Source of the DNA: Muribaculaceae bacterium
Lineage (GTDB): Bacteria > Bacteroidota > Bacteroidia > Bacteroidales > Muribaculaceae
Assembly: GCA_023663365.1 (NCBI GenBank)
Contig: JAMPHP010000008.1
Location: 1-59,680, forward strand
Direction of reading: 5' to 3'
DNA length: 59,680 nucleotides
In this document: piece after piece, positions 7,332 to 15,799 of the stretch
Layout of the letters: the number at the start of each line of letters is the position of its first letter
Numbering within the stretch: the first letter of the stretch is position 1
Position numbers and translations under genes: made by a program
The notes under the pieces: generated by a model
Told to the model about the DNA's origin: nothing
The model's input: only the letters and a program-made list of their open reading frames with translations
Databases searched by the model: none

Positions 7332-8282
7332 ATGAAGCAAACAGCAACCATAATCCGCAACACGGGCTCGCACTATGTGGGCCGGCTGGCCGACGGCACC
7401 GAGGTGCGCTGCCTGGCCAAGGGCAACTTCCGCATCAAGGGCATCCGCACCACCAACCCGGTGGCTGTGGGCGACCATGTGGAGCTCTCGGAGCCTAGCC
7501 CCGACGGCACGGCTTTCATCAAGGCCGTGGTGCCCCGCCGCAACTATATAATACGCCGCGCCAGCAATCTGTCGAAGGCGGCAAGCATCATCGCCGCCAA
7601 TGTGGACTGCGCTCTGCTGGTGGCCACGCTCGCGCACCCGGTGACGTCCTTTACTTTTATCGACCGCTTCCTGGCCACCTGCCAGGCCTACGGCGTGCCC
7701 GGCGCGCTGCTCATCAACAAGATAGACTTGCTCGACGAGCCCGAGGACCGCGAGCTCATCGATGCCGTGCTCTATCTCTACCGCTCGATCGGCTACCCTG
7801 CCATGGCGGTGTCGGCGGCTACGGGCGAGGGGCTCGACGGCCTTTCCGCTTTCCTCCGCGACAAGGTGACGCTTTTCTCTGGCAACTCGGGTGTGGGTAA
7901 GTCGAGCCTCATCAACGCTCTCATCCCCGGCATCGACCTGCGCACCGCCGAGATTTCGGCGGCGCACGACACGGGTATGCACACCACTACCTTCTCGGAG
8001 ATGTACGACCTGCCCGGCGGCGGCGAGATCATCGACACTCCCGGCGTGCGCGGCTTCGGTGTGGTGGAGTTCGACCGCGAGGAGGTGGGGCATTTCTTCC
8101 CCGAGATTTTCAAGACCTCGGCGCAGTGCCGCTTCGGCAACTGCACCCACACACACGAGCCCGGCTGTGCCGTGCTCGAGGCTCTCGAGCAGCAGCGCAT
8201 AGCTCAGTCGCGCTACAACTCCTACATCAGCATCCTCGACGAGATTGCCGACACCGACGATAAATACAGAAAAGGATATTGA
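7332..8282 (+). CDS. rsgA: Ribosome small subunit-dependent GTPase A (RsgA/YjeQ)
   Basis: A 316-aa circularly permuted GTPase that assists late 30S subunit maturation. An N-terminal OB-fold (residues ~1-70) precedes the G domain, whose motifs appear in permuted order: G4 NKID (129-132), G1 P-loop GNSGVGKSS (184-192), G3 DTPG (235-238). The C-terminal zinc-binding segment has the Cys/His pattern CRFGNCTHTHEPGC (266-279). Length is normal for the family. First gene of a tight plus-strand set, 16 bases before the HipA-like kinase gene. Housekeeping function is secure. Confidence 0.96.
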   Translation: MKQTATIIRNTGSHYVGRLADGTEVRCLAKGNFRIKGIRTTNPVAVGDHVELSEPSPDGTAFIKAVVPRRNYIIRRASNLSKAASIIAANVDCALLVATLAHPVTSFTFIDRFLATCQAYGVPGALLINKIDLLDEPEDRELIDAVLYLYRSIGYPAMAVSAATGEGLDGLSAFLRDKVTLFSGNSGVGKSSLINALIPGIDLRTAEISAAHDTGMHTTTFSEMYDLPGGGEIIDTPGVRGFGVVEFDREEVGHFFPEIFKTSAQCRFGNCTHTHEPGCAVLEALEQQRIAQSRYNSYISILDEIADTDDKYRKGY

Positions 8283-8298
8283 AAACAGATTGAATATC

Positions 8299-9081
8299 AT
8301 GCTACTTCGCGAAGCAAATCTTACCCGCTACATCACACCGCTGCGCGAGGGCGGCTCGCTGCCGGCGCTTGCCGAGGCCGACGACGACTTCAAGTATGTG
8401 GTGAAGCTGCGTGGCGGCGGCCATGGCGCCAAAGTGCTCATCGCCGAGCTCATAGGCGGCGAGGTGGCGCGTCGTGCCGGCCTGCGCGTGCCCGAGCTTG
8501 TGTTTCTCGACCTCGACGAGGACTTCGGCCGCACCGAGCCCGACGAGGAGGTGCAGGACCTCCTGCGCGCGAGCACGGGCCGCAACATCGGCCTCCACTT
8601 CCTCAGCGGTGCCTTGGGCTGGGACGTGAGCGTGAACCGCACCGATGCCCTCACGGCCTCGCGCATAGTGTGGGTGGATGCCTTCCTCACCAATGTTGAC
8701 CGCACCTTCCGCAACACCAACATGCTGCTGTGGAACCGCGAGCTCTGGCTCATCGACCACGGCTCCTCGCTCTTCTTCCACCACTCGTGGGAGGGCTGGG
8801 AGAAGGCCGCCCTCTCGCCCTTTGCATATATCAAGGACCATGCCTTGCTGCGCGATGCCTCGCGCCTCGAGGAGGTCGACGCCGAGATGCACCGCCTCAT
8901 CACGCCCGACTTCCTCGCCGGGCTCGTGGCCGCCATCCCCGACGACTGGCTGCTGCAGGCCTCGGCCACGGTCAGCCCCGAGGAGCAGCGCCGCGTCTAC
9001 CTCTCCTTCCTCACCTCCCGTCTTGCCAACTCTCAAATATTCACACACCATGCAATCGAAGCCCGAAAAGCACTTATATGA
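8299..9081 (+). CDS. HipA-like kinase family protein (HipA_2)
   Basis: A 260-aa protein of the short HipA-like kinase family that lacks the HipA N-terminal subdomain. Evidence: the substrate-loop-like KLRGGGHGAKVLIAEL near the N-terminus; the catalytic segment DAFLTNVDRTFRNTN with Asp and Asn; and the metal-binding LIDHG. The ATG at 8299 is preferred over an upstream in-frame start at 8245, which would overlap rsgA. Its 3' end overlaps the DUF3037 gene by 32 bases. HipA_2 and DUF3037 proteins are commonly neighbours, so they probably act together. No HipB-like antitoxin is present, so calling it a toxin is not supported. Confidence 0.85.
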   Translation: MLLREANLTRYITPLREGGSLPALAEADDDFKYVVKLRGGGHGAKVLIAELIGGEVARRAGLRVPELVFLDLDEDFGRTEPDEEVQDLLRASTGRNIGLHFLSGALGWDVSVNRTDALTASRIVWVDAFLTNVDRTFRNTNMLLWNRELWLIDHGSSLFFHHSWEGWEKAALSPFAYIKDHALLRDASRLEEVDAEMHRLITPDFLAGLVAAIPDDWLLQASATVSPEEQRRVYLSFLTSRLANSQIFTHHAIEARKALI

Positions 9082-9439
9082 ATATGCCGTGGTGCGCTAC
9101 GTGCCGCGGGTGGAGCGAGGCGAGTATATCAACGTCGGGCTGGTGATGATGTGCAAGCGCCGCCGGTGGCTGCGTGCGCGCATAGCCCTCGACAGCACCC
9201 GCGCCCTGGCACTGTGCCCCGATGCCGACCTCGCCTCCGTGCAGGCACAGCTGGGCTCCTTCGCCGCCATTGCCGACGGCCACTCAGCATCGCCCATAGC
9301 CGCGCTCGACGCGCACGAGCGCTTCCGCTGGCTCACGGCGGTGCGCAGCGCCTGCATCAGCACCTCGCGCCCGCATCCGGGCCTGTGCGCCGACCTCGAC
9401 GCCACTTTCGACCGCCTCTTCGCGGAGTTGGTGGAATGA
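9050..9439 (+). CDS. DUF3037 family protein
   Basis: A 129-aa protein starting at the ATG at 9050, inside the 3' end of the kinase gene. The N-terminus (YEYAVVRYVPRVERGEYINVGLVM) is the DUF3037 signature. Rich in Arg and Ala, without signal peptide or membrane segment. The overlap implies translational coupling with the HipA-like kinase, its usual genomic partner. Molecular function is unknown. Confidence 0.85.
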   Translation: MQSKPEKHLYEYAVVRYVPRVERGEYINVGLVMMCKRRRWLRARIALDSTRALALCPDADLASVQAQLGSFAAIADGHSASPIAALDAHERFRWLTAVRSACISTSRPHPGLCADLDATFDRLFAELVE

Positions 9440-9458
9440 AAAATTTTGGTTAAATTTG
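9428..9458 (+). promoter_or_regulatory. Promoter before the thioesterase gene
   Basis: TTG (9428-9430), 20 bases, then TAAATTTG (9451-9458), 23 bases before the ATG at 9482. It would let the thioesterase and dprA be transcribed apart from the upstream rsgA-kinase-DUF3037 genes. Confidence 0.65.
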
Positions 9459-9481
9459 CTACGCAAACATCACCGACGGCT

Positions 9482-9883
9482 ATGAGCGACGATTACATAT
9501 ACGAACTTACAATCAAGGTGCGCGACTACGAGGTCGATGCAGAGGGCATCGTCAACAATGCCAACTACCTGCACTACCTCGAGCACACACGCCATGAGTT
9601 CTGCGAGCAGGCGGGCCTCTCGTTCCGTGCCATGCACGAGCAGGGTCTCGACCCTGTGGTGACGCATATCGACATCCGCTACGTGCACTCGCTCGGCCTC
9701 GGCGACACCATGGTGAGCAAGCTCAAGCTCTCGCGCCGCGGGCCCGTGTTTGTGTTTGTGCAGGATATTTTCACCCCCGAGGGAGAGACCGTGGTGAGGG
9801 CTACTGTCGATGTAGTATCGTTCGAGAACGGACGTCTCTCCCGCGGCGACGCCCTCGCCGAAGCCTTCAGCAGCTACCTATGA
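9482..9883 (+). CDS. Acyl-CoA thioesterase, hotdog fold (4HBT/YbgC-like)
   Basis: A 133-aa cytoplasmic single-domain hotdog thioesterase. The motif YEVDAEGIVNNANYLHYLEHTR, read in two parts (YEVDAEGIVNN and YLHYLEHTR), matches the 4HBT catalytic region, where the Asp-x-x-Gly-Ile-Val-Asn stretch carries the active Asp. It hydrolyses acyl-CoA (or acyl-ACP) thioesters; chain preference cannot be told. The ATG at 9482 is chosen over a TTG at 9446, because the -7 box lies between them. Its stop overlaps the dprA start (ATGA). Confidence 0.88.
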   Translation: MSDDYIYELTIKVRDYEVDAEGIVNNANYLHYLEHTRHEFCEQAGLSFRAMHEQGLDPVVTHIDIRYVHSLGLGDTMVSKLKLSRRGPVFVFVQDIFTPEGETVVRATVDVVSFENGRLSRGDALAEAFSSYL

Positions 9884-11010
9884 TGCTACCCGGCGACGAA
9901 ACAATCTACCGCATCGCTTTCGCGCGCTACCCCAAGATCACTCTCGACACCGCACGCCGCTTCGAGGGGCGGGGCATCACGCCCGAGGAATTTTTCACCC
10001 TCGGTGCCGACACTCTCGGAGCCATTACCAACGGCCTGCGCAGCGACTACTTCGACAGCCGCCGCCGTGCCGAGGTGCTCGACACAGCCCGCCAGGAGTA
10101 TGGCTTCGTGTGCGCCAACAGCATCCACGCCATCTACCACACCGACGCCGCCTATCCGCAGCGCCTTGCTGAGTGCGGCGATGCTCCGGCTATGCTCTAT
10201 GCCACCGGCCACCCCGAAGCGGCAGCGGCGCCACACAGCGTGGCTATTGTGGGCACGCGCCACTGCACGCACTACGGCGCCGACTTCACGCGCCGTCTTG
10301 TGGCCGACCTTGCCGAAGCTCTCGACGGCTTGCTCGTGGTGAGCGGCCTTGCCTACGGCATCGACATAGCGGCACACCGCGCCGCCATCGACGCCGGGGT
10401 GCCCACGGCTGCCATCCTCGCCCACGGCCTCAACACCATCTACCCCGCCGACCACCGCAGCGATGCCATGCGCATAGTGCGCGAGGGCGGCTTCCTGGCC
10501 ACGGAGTATCTTTCCACCGACCGCATACATCGCGGCAACTTCCTCGCCCGCAACCGACTCATTGCCGCCCTTGCCGATGTCACCGTGGTGGTGGAGAGCG
10601 ACATCAAAGGCGGCGCCATGGCCACGGCGCGCCTTGCCGCAGCCTACGACCGCGAGGTGATGGCTCTGCCCGGGCGCATCAACGACACTTACAGCCGCGG
10701 CTGCAACGAGCTCATAGCCACAAACGCCGCAGCCCTCATCCGCGATGCCTCCGACCTCATAGAGCTCATGCGCTGGACCACCCGACCGCAGCCCGGCAGC
10801 CAGCAGGAGATGCACTTCGACACTCCCGAGCGCTTCATCCCCATCCTCGACTACGTGCGCGAGCACCCGGGAGCCACGGCAAACGAGCTCTGCGCACGCC
10901 TCGACATCCCCTTCTCGCGACTCAGCCCCATCCTTTTCGAGATGGAAATCGAGGACTATATCCTCGCACTCCCCGGCGGCCGATACGACATCTCCACCGC
11001 CGCGCGCTAA
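9880..11010 (+). CDS. dprA: DNA-processing protein DprA
   Basis: A 376-aa protein that loads RecA on incoming single-stranded DNA during natural transformation. The Rossmann-like DprA/Smf domain (residues ~100-310) shows VAIVGTRHCTHYG, SGLAYGIDIAAHRAA, GLNTIYPADH, FLARNRLIAALAD and ALPGRINDTYSRGCNELI. A SAM-like N-terminal segment precedes it and a winged-helix domain (~325-376) follows. Normal length and intact motifs. Overlaps the thioesterase gene by 4 bases. DprA is widespread in Bacteroidetes even where competence is unproven. Confidence 0.95.
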   Translation: MMLPGDETIYRIAFARYPKITLDTARRFEGRGITPEEFFTLGADTLGAITNGLRSDYFDSRRRAEVLDTARQEYGFVCANSIHAIYHTDAAYPQRLAECGDAPAMLYATGHPEAAAAPHSVAIVGTRHCTHYGADFTRRLVADLAEALDGLLVVSGLAYGIDIAAHRAAIDAGVPTAAILAHGLNTIYPADHRSDAMRIVREGGFLATEYLSTDRIHRGNFLARNRLIAALADVTVVVESDIKGGAMATARLAAAYDREVMALPGRINDTYSRGCNELIATNAAALIRDASDLIELMRWTTRPQPGSQQEMHFDTPERFIPILDYVREHPGATANELCARLDIPFSRLSPILFEMEIEDYILALPGGRYDISTAAR

Positions 11011-11093
11011 CATTTGCGCCCACTCCTTTGTTTAACCCATTAAGTACAGGCAATCTCTCCGCCAATCTTACCCTAACAAAAACACACAGAAGC

Positions 11094-11972
11094 ATGTCCA
11101 CAAAAAAAATCATCCCCGCGTCGGAACTCATCATCAACCCCGACGGCACAATATTCCACATCCACCTTCGCCCCGAGCAGCTTACCGACCGCATAATCCT
11201 CGTAGGCGACCCCGGCCGCGTCGACATGGTAGCATCTTTCTTCGACACCAAGACCTTCGAGGTCAGCGCCCGTGAGTTTCACACCATAGGCGGCACCTAC
11301 AAGGGCAAGCCTATCATGTGCATAAGCCACGGCATAGGCCCCGACAACATCGACATCGTGATCACCGAGCTCGATGCCCTGGCCAATGTAGACTTCGCCA
11401 CACGCGAGGTGCGCGACACCCTGCGCCGCCTCACCATGGTGCGCATAGGCACCTCCGGCGCACTTCAGCCCGAGCTCTCGCTCGGCACGCCGGTCATCGC
11501 CGAGAAGTCGATAGGCTTCGACGGCGTGCTCAACTACTATGCCGGCCGCAATGAAGTGGCCGACCTCGACTTCGAGCGCGCCCTCTGCGAGCACACCAAG
11601 TGGAACCCCCTCTGGGCCAAACCCTACGTGGTGGATGCCGACGAAGAGCTCGTGGCACGCATCGGTGGCGACGACATGGTGCGCGGCAATACTATCTCGG
11701 CCGTGGGATTCTATGGTCCGCAGGGTCGTGAGGTGCGTCTGCCCCTGGCAAACCCCGACCTCAACCGCCTCATTGAGAGCTTCGAGTACAAAGGCCGACA
11801 CATCACCAACTACGAGATGGAGAGCGCGCCTCTTGCCGGCATGGGCCGCCTGATGGGGCACCGCTGCATGACAGTCTGCTCAATCATCGCCAACCGCTTC
11901 AACAACGATGCCAACCCCAACTACAAAGACGGCATACGCTCCCTCGTAGCCACCGTGCTCGACCGCATCTAA
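11094..11972 (+). CDS. Nucleoside phosphorylase (uridine phosphorylase type)
   Basis: A 292-aa NP-I family enzyme that cleaves nucleosides with phosphate to base plus (deoxy)ribose 1-phosphate. Motifs: VGDPGRVD near residues 42-49 (phosphate site), SHGIGPDNIDIVI, RIGTSGALQPEL, and NYEMESAPL, the conserved Glu-Met-Glu segment that binds ribose. Uridine is the probable substrate for this length and motif set, but purine specificity cannot be excluded. The ATG at 11094 starts 83 bases after dprA; no clear promoter box is seen between them. Confidence 0.88.
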   Translation: MSTKKIIPASELIINPDGTIFHIHLRPEQLTDRIILVGDPGRVDMVASFFDTKTFEVSAREFHTIGGTYKGKPIMCISHGIGPDNIDIVITELDALANVDFATREVRDTLRRLTMVRIGTSGALQPELSLGTPVIAEKSIGFDGVLNYYAGRNEVADLDFERALCEHTKWNPLWAKPYVVDADEELVARIGGDDMVRGNTISAVGFYGPQGREVRLPLANPDLNRLIESFEYKGRHITNYEMESAPLAGMGRLMGHRCMTVCSIIANRFNNDANPNYKDGIRSLVATVLDRI

Positions 11973-11994
11973 GAGTATAATACGAATATATAGG

Positions 11995-12030
11995 CGCAGC
12001 CCTGAAGACCGTGCGGTTTTCAGGGCTGCG
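11995..12030. terminator. Bidirectional terminator between convergent genes
   Basis: Perfect 12-bp stem (11995-12006 with 12019-12030) placed between the nucleoside phosphorylase stop (plus) and the GH27 stop (minus). It can end both transcripts, including the long carbohydrate operon. Confidence 0.8.
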
Positions 12031-12049
12031 TTATTGATAGGAATAAGGC

Positions 12050-13606
12050 TTACTTCTTGGAGAGTCGCATCACTTTCACTCCGTGAGTGGGAATCGACAC
12101 CTTGGCCGAGCCTTTCATGTCGGGGAGGTCGACGCGGTCGAGCGGGTTGCGGGCCTTGTAGCTGGCCTCGGGGTCGAGAGCGTCGATTGAAGCGAGGTCG
12201 ATGGTGTAGTCGGCGGGCTCATCGTTGAGGTTTACGGCAGCTACGGCCACGTCGCCGTTGGCAAGGTCTTTCACCCACAGCTGCACGCCGCCTGTCTCAC
12301 CCATATACTCGGCACACTGGCCCATGGGGTCCTGATTGATGGCAATAAGCTCGGGATTGGTGATCACGGCCAGATCTTCGGGCGCGATGGAGTCGCGGGC
12401 ATCGAGCGAGAGCATCAGCGGCGAGCTCCACATGCACCACATCACAAACTCGGTGTGAGCCTCGTCGGTGCTCATGCCGAAGTACTGCTTGCCGTCTTTG
12501 AGGAACATTCCGTCCTCCTTGCGGCGCGACACGCCGTCGAGAAGGATGCTCGACGACACACCACGGCCACGGATGCCTATGCAGAGCATGTCGGCATCGT
12601 TGAAGTGGTTCACTCCGGTATACGACCAGAATTCGGGCCATATCTTCAGTGCCTGCCACACGCCTATGCCATGGCGGTGGATATCTTCCTGAAGGTGGCG
12701 ACCCATCCAGCCGTCGCGGTGGTCGTGAGTTGAGCGCCACAGAGGAGCGCCAACCTTGTGCGCCCATCGCCAGGGCTCGGTGCTGCCCCACTCGCACATA
12801 TAGAGCACGATGGGGCGCCCGGTGCGCTTGAGGGCATCGGCCATGCGGCCGTAGAGGTAAAGAGCCGTCTCGGGGTCTTCCGACACCCCTTTGCCAAGGT
12901 GCAGCTCAGGCACGAAGCAGTAGTCGTACTTGAGGAAGTCGACTCCCCACTCGGCATATTTGCGAGCGTCGGCATCCTCGTAGCGGTATGAGCCGTACTT
13001 GCTGTCGCAGGTGAGGTCGGCGGCGGTGGAGTAGATGCCGAATTTGAAGCCGCGGTCGTGGAGATAGTCGCCCACGGCTTTCATGCCGTCGGGGAAGCGC
13101 ACGGGGTCGGGCGCGGCGATGCCGTCGGCCGGACGCTCGCGGCCCGAGTGCCAGTCGTCGTCGATGCCGAGCCATCGGTAGCCGGCCTCGCGGAGGCCTT
13201 TGTCGGCAAAAGCGTCGGCCACCTCGTAGACGGCCGATGCCGACACATTCTCCATCACGGTGTTCCAGCTCAGCCAGCCCATCATGGGTGTGGGCATGGG
13301 CAGGGCCGAGCTCACGGTGAGGTGCACGGGCACGGTGTCGATGCCGTTAACCACTATGCCGTAGCTGTAGTCGCCTTCGGTGTCGATGCGGCCTTCCACC
13401 AGCCGGCGGCGCTCATTCCAGCGCAGGCCTTCGGGCAGGCGGATGGCCTCGACGGTGGCGGCGCTGTCGGAGGGGCGTATCTTGTGCATGTAGGGCGTGC
13501 CGGGCAGCGAGTAGGTGCGGTCGGAGCAGCGCAGCAGCACGCTCTGTGCCAAAGCCGGGGCCACAAACAGGCCGGCTGCGAAAATACTTGCAAATAAGCG
13601 TTTCAT
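12050..13606 (-). CDS. GH27 alpha-galactosidase, secreted
   Basis: A 518-aa protein with signal peptide (1-20, ...PALAQ). After an Ig-like N-terminal module (~21-100), the TIM barrel starts at GWLSWN (110-115). GH27 features: LGIDDDWH (147-153), KYDYC (226-230) with nucleophile Asp 228, and a region WRSTHDHRDGW (290-300) with the acid/base Asp. A C-terminal beta-sandwich ends with GVKVMRL. Hydrolyses terminal alpha-galactosyl residues, in the periplasm or outside the cell; alpha-GalNAc or beta-L-arabinopyranose activity also occurs in GH27. Last gene of the DUF4855 operon, 6 bases after the GH36 gene. Two alpha-galactosidase families side by side imply a substrate with more than one type of alpha-galactosyl linkage. 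Confidence 0.9.
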   Translation of the reverse strand: MKRLFASIFAAGLFVAPALAQSVLLRCSDRTYSLPGTPYMHKIRPSDSAATVEAIRLPEGLRWNERRRLVEGRIDTEGDYSYGIVVNGIDTVPVHLTVSSALPMPTPMMGWLSWNTVMENVSASAVYEVADAFADKGLREAGYRWLGIDDDWHSGRERPADGIAAPDPVRFPDGMKAVGDYLHDRGFKFGIYSTAADLTCDSKYGSYRYEDADARKYAEWGVDFLKYDYCFVPELHLGKGVSEDPETALYLYGRMADALKRTGRPIVLYMCEWGSTEPWRWAHKVGAPLWRSTHDHRDGWMGRHLQEDIHRHGIGVWQALKIWPEFWSYTGVNHFNDADMLCIGIRGRGVSSSILLDGVSRRKEDGMFLKDGKQYFGMSTDEAHTEFVMWCMWSSPLMLSLDARDSIAPEDLAVITNPELIAINQDPMGQCAEYMGETGGVQLWVKDLANGDVAVAAVNLNDEPADYTIDLASIDALDPEASYKARNPLDRVDLPDMKGSAKVSIPTHGVKVMRLSKK

Positions 13607-13612
13607 ATTACT

Positions 13613-15799
13613 TTACTTAGAGATTGCGTCGAGGCGCAGCACGCGGCTCGAGTAGTCCGACATCATGGTATCGTGACGGTAGGGCAGCTCGAGGCCGTTG
13701 GCCATGAGCCACGCGCCGGTGTACTCTTTGCCCTCGCAGGCCAGCGGCTTGTTGTCGATGCGGTTGAGCTCAGTCACGCGGTAGAGCTTGTCGGGGTCGA
13801 GGCCGTCCATGGTCACGCGGGGGTAGTGGTGGTTGCAGAAGTCGCCGGTCTTGTACCAGAAGAACACTGCATGGTCGCGGGGTTCGTCGACATACATCAG
13901 CGCGGCCACACCGTTGCCCTCGTAAGGCGAGTGCAGGCGGTATTGGTCGCCGAGCTGCACGGTGGGTCGTATCTGCTTATAAGTGGCGATTGCATCCTTG
14001 CAGAATTTACGCTCGAATTCGGTCATGTGCTTGGGCTGGAGCTCGAGGCCGAGGCGACCGCTCATAGCCACGTCCACGCGGTACTTGATGGGTGTGGCAC
14101 GATGCGTGGCATGGCATGGCGATGCCGAGATATGCTGCGCCATGGCTATGGCAGGGAAGAAGTAGCTCGTGCCCCACTGCATATACACGCGCTGGAGCGG
14201 GTCGGTGTTGTCGCTCACCCAAAATTCGTCGAAGTAGGGTAGTATGCCCCAGTTGGCACGCCCGCCGCCGCTGGCGCAGGCCTGCACCGTCACGTCGGGG
14301 TACTTCTCGCGGATGCGCTTGCACACATTCTCGAAGCCGCGGTGGTAGTCGATGAGCAGCCGGCTCTGGGCGTCGGCTTTCTGGTAGTTGGAGCCATGGT
14401 TGCGGAGGCACATGTTGGCATCCCACTTGATATAGTCAATAGCCGGATATTCCGTCATGAGCCGGTCGAAGACATCGAACACGTGCTCCTGCACGGCCGG
14501 ATTTCCGAGGTCGAGCACCATCTGCGTGCCGCCACGGCCGTACACCGGTTCGCGTCCGGGAGCTTTGATGATCCAGTCGGGATGCTTCTCGTAGAGCTCG
14601 CTCTCTTTGTTGACCATCTCGGGCTCTATCCATATTCCGAATTTCAAGCCTTTTGCGTCGGCCGACTTCAGCAGGTCGGCGATGCCGTTGGGCAGGCGCT
14701 TGCGGTCGATATCCCAGTCGCCGAGGCCGGCTTTATCGTTGACGCGCGGGTATTTGTTGCCGAACCAACCGTCGTCGAGCACGAAGAGCTCACCGCCCAT
14801 TGCGGCGATGTCGCCCATCATCTCCTCAAGCACGGGCTCATTAACGTCGAAGTAGATGCCTTCCCACGAATTGAGCAGGATGAGACGCTCAGTGTCGCCG
14901 TGCTGCAGGCGGTACTTGCGGCCCCAACGGTGCAGTTTGCGGCTCACGCCGGAGGTGCCTTCGTCGCTGAAAGTGAGCGCGAGTGCCGGTGTGACGAAAG
15001 TCTCGCCGGGAGCCAGCATATAAGCCTGGTTCTCGGGGTCGATGCCGGCCGTGAAGTGATGGAATGCCGAAGCGTCGGTGTTGAAGGCGAGCTCGTAGTT
15101 GCCGCCGTAGCACAGCGCCGCGCCTATGGTGCGGCCTTTGCGCTCGTCGGGCTTGCCGTCGAGGCTGAGCATCACTTCGGCGTGCGAGTTCTGCGAGTTG
15201 CGGATACCGTCGACGTTCTCCACGATTTTTATGCCGGGGGTGAGTCGCTCCTGATTGAGGTTGCCTTCATTGCCCCAAGCGCCGTTGAGGTGGCTGAGCC
15301 ATACGTCGCCTCTGCGCACGGGCAGGTAGGCTGAGGCGTATTTGGTGAGCCGCACGGGCTTTTTCTCTCGGTTGGTGATTTCGGCCCACGTCTCTATCAC
15401 ATCGCAGCCGGGGCGGGTGAGGTAGCATACGTCCACGAAGAAGGGGTAGAGCTTGTCCTTGAGCGTCACCCTTGTGAGTGTGCCTCCGTCGGGGCGGCTC
15501 TCGGTGCCAACCTTATCCACCACCATCTCGGTGGCCATCGAGCCATCGGCGTGAGTGGCGGCAAGGGCGTAGGGATTGTATGAGTCCATGCCGTAGACGG
15601 GGTAGGCACCGGCGCGGTTCTCCGAAGCCATCACAGCCGGGACGTCGGCCTCGGCCAAGGGTGCGCCGTAGTACACGAAGCTGAATTTCTCGCCCGGAGT
15701 GGCATCGAGCAGCAGAGAAGTGCCCGGGGTGCCCACATGGAGCTGTGCCGCCGCGGGGAGCACGGCGGCCAGGCAGAGTGCTGAAAGGATGTGCTTCAT
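13613..15799 (-). CDS. GH36 alpha-galactosidase, secreted
   Basis: A 728-aa protein with signal peptide (1-19). The N-terminal beta-supersandwich (~20-290) is followed by the TIM barrel. Diagnostic motifs: LDDGWFG (341-347), IWIEPEMV (389-396), KWDAN (458-462) with nucleophile Asp 460, CASGGGR (508-514), and VSDNTDP (528-534) with the acid/base Asp 530. Length is typical of GH36 (700-750 aa). It removes alpha-1,6-linked or other alpha-galactose from oligosaccharides. Its start codon overlaps the stop of the upstream GDPD-EEP gene by 4 bases, so the two are translationally coupled. Confidence 0.93.
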   Translation of the reverse strand: MKHILSALCLAAVLPAAAQLHVGTPGTSLLLDATPGEKFSFVYYGAPLAEADVPAVMASENRAGAYPVYGMDSYNPYALAATHADGSMATEMVVDKVGTESRPDGGTLTRVTLKDKLYPFFVDVCYLTRPGCDVIETWAEITNREKKPVRLTKYASAYLPVRRGDVWLSHLNGAWGNEGNLNQERLTPGIKIVENVDGIRNSQNSHAEVMLSLDGKPDERKGRTIGAALCYGGNYELAFNTDASAFHHFTAGIDPENQAYMLAPGETFVTPALALTFSDEGTSGVSRKLHRWGRKYRLQHGDTERLILLNSWEGIYFDVNEPVLEEMMGDIAAMGGELFVLDDGWFGNKYPRVNDKAGLGDWDIDRKRLPNGIADLLKSADAKGLKFGIWIEPEMVNKESELYEKHPDWIIKAPGREPVYGRGGTQMVLDLGNPAVQEHVFDVFDRLMTEYPAIDYIKWDANMCLRNHGSNYQKADAQSRLLIDYHRGFENVCKRIREKYPDVTVQACASGGGRANWGILPYFDEFWVSDNTDPLQRVYMQWGTSYFFPAIAMAQHISASPCHATHRATPIKYRVDVAMSGRLGLELQPKHMTEFERKFCKDAIATYKQIRPTVQLGDQYRLHSPYEGNGVAALMYVDEPRDHAVFFWYKTGDFCNHHYPRVTMDGLDPDKLYRVTELNRIDNKPLACEGKEYTGAWLMANGLELPYRHDTMMSDYSSRVLRLDAISK

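Noticed and set aside
7269-8300. 343-codon minus-strand ORF opposite rsgA
   Set aside because: Antisense open frame caused by GC-rich codon use; rsgA on the plus strand has all family motifs.
8299-9081. HipA toxin of a toxin-antitoxin pair
   Set aside because: No HipB-like helix-turn-helix gene is adjacent, and the protein is the short HipA_2 type that is paired with DUF3037.
9446-9481. Upstream TTG start for the thioesterase
   Set aside because: The -7 promoter box lies downstream of that codon, and the added 12 residues are not part of the hotdog domain.
10173-11093. N-terminal extension of the nucleoside phosphorylase frame
   Set aside because: This part is an Arg/His/Pro-rich shadow frame of dprA; the enzyme starts at the ATG at 11094.
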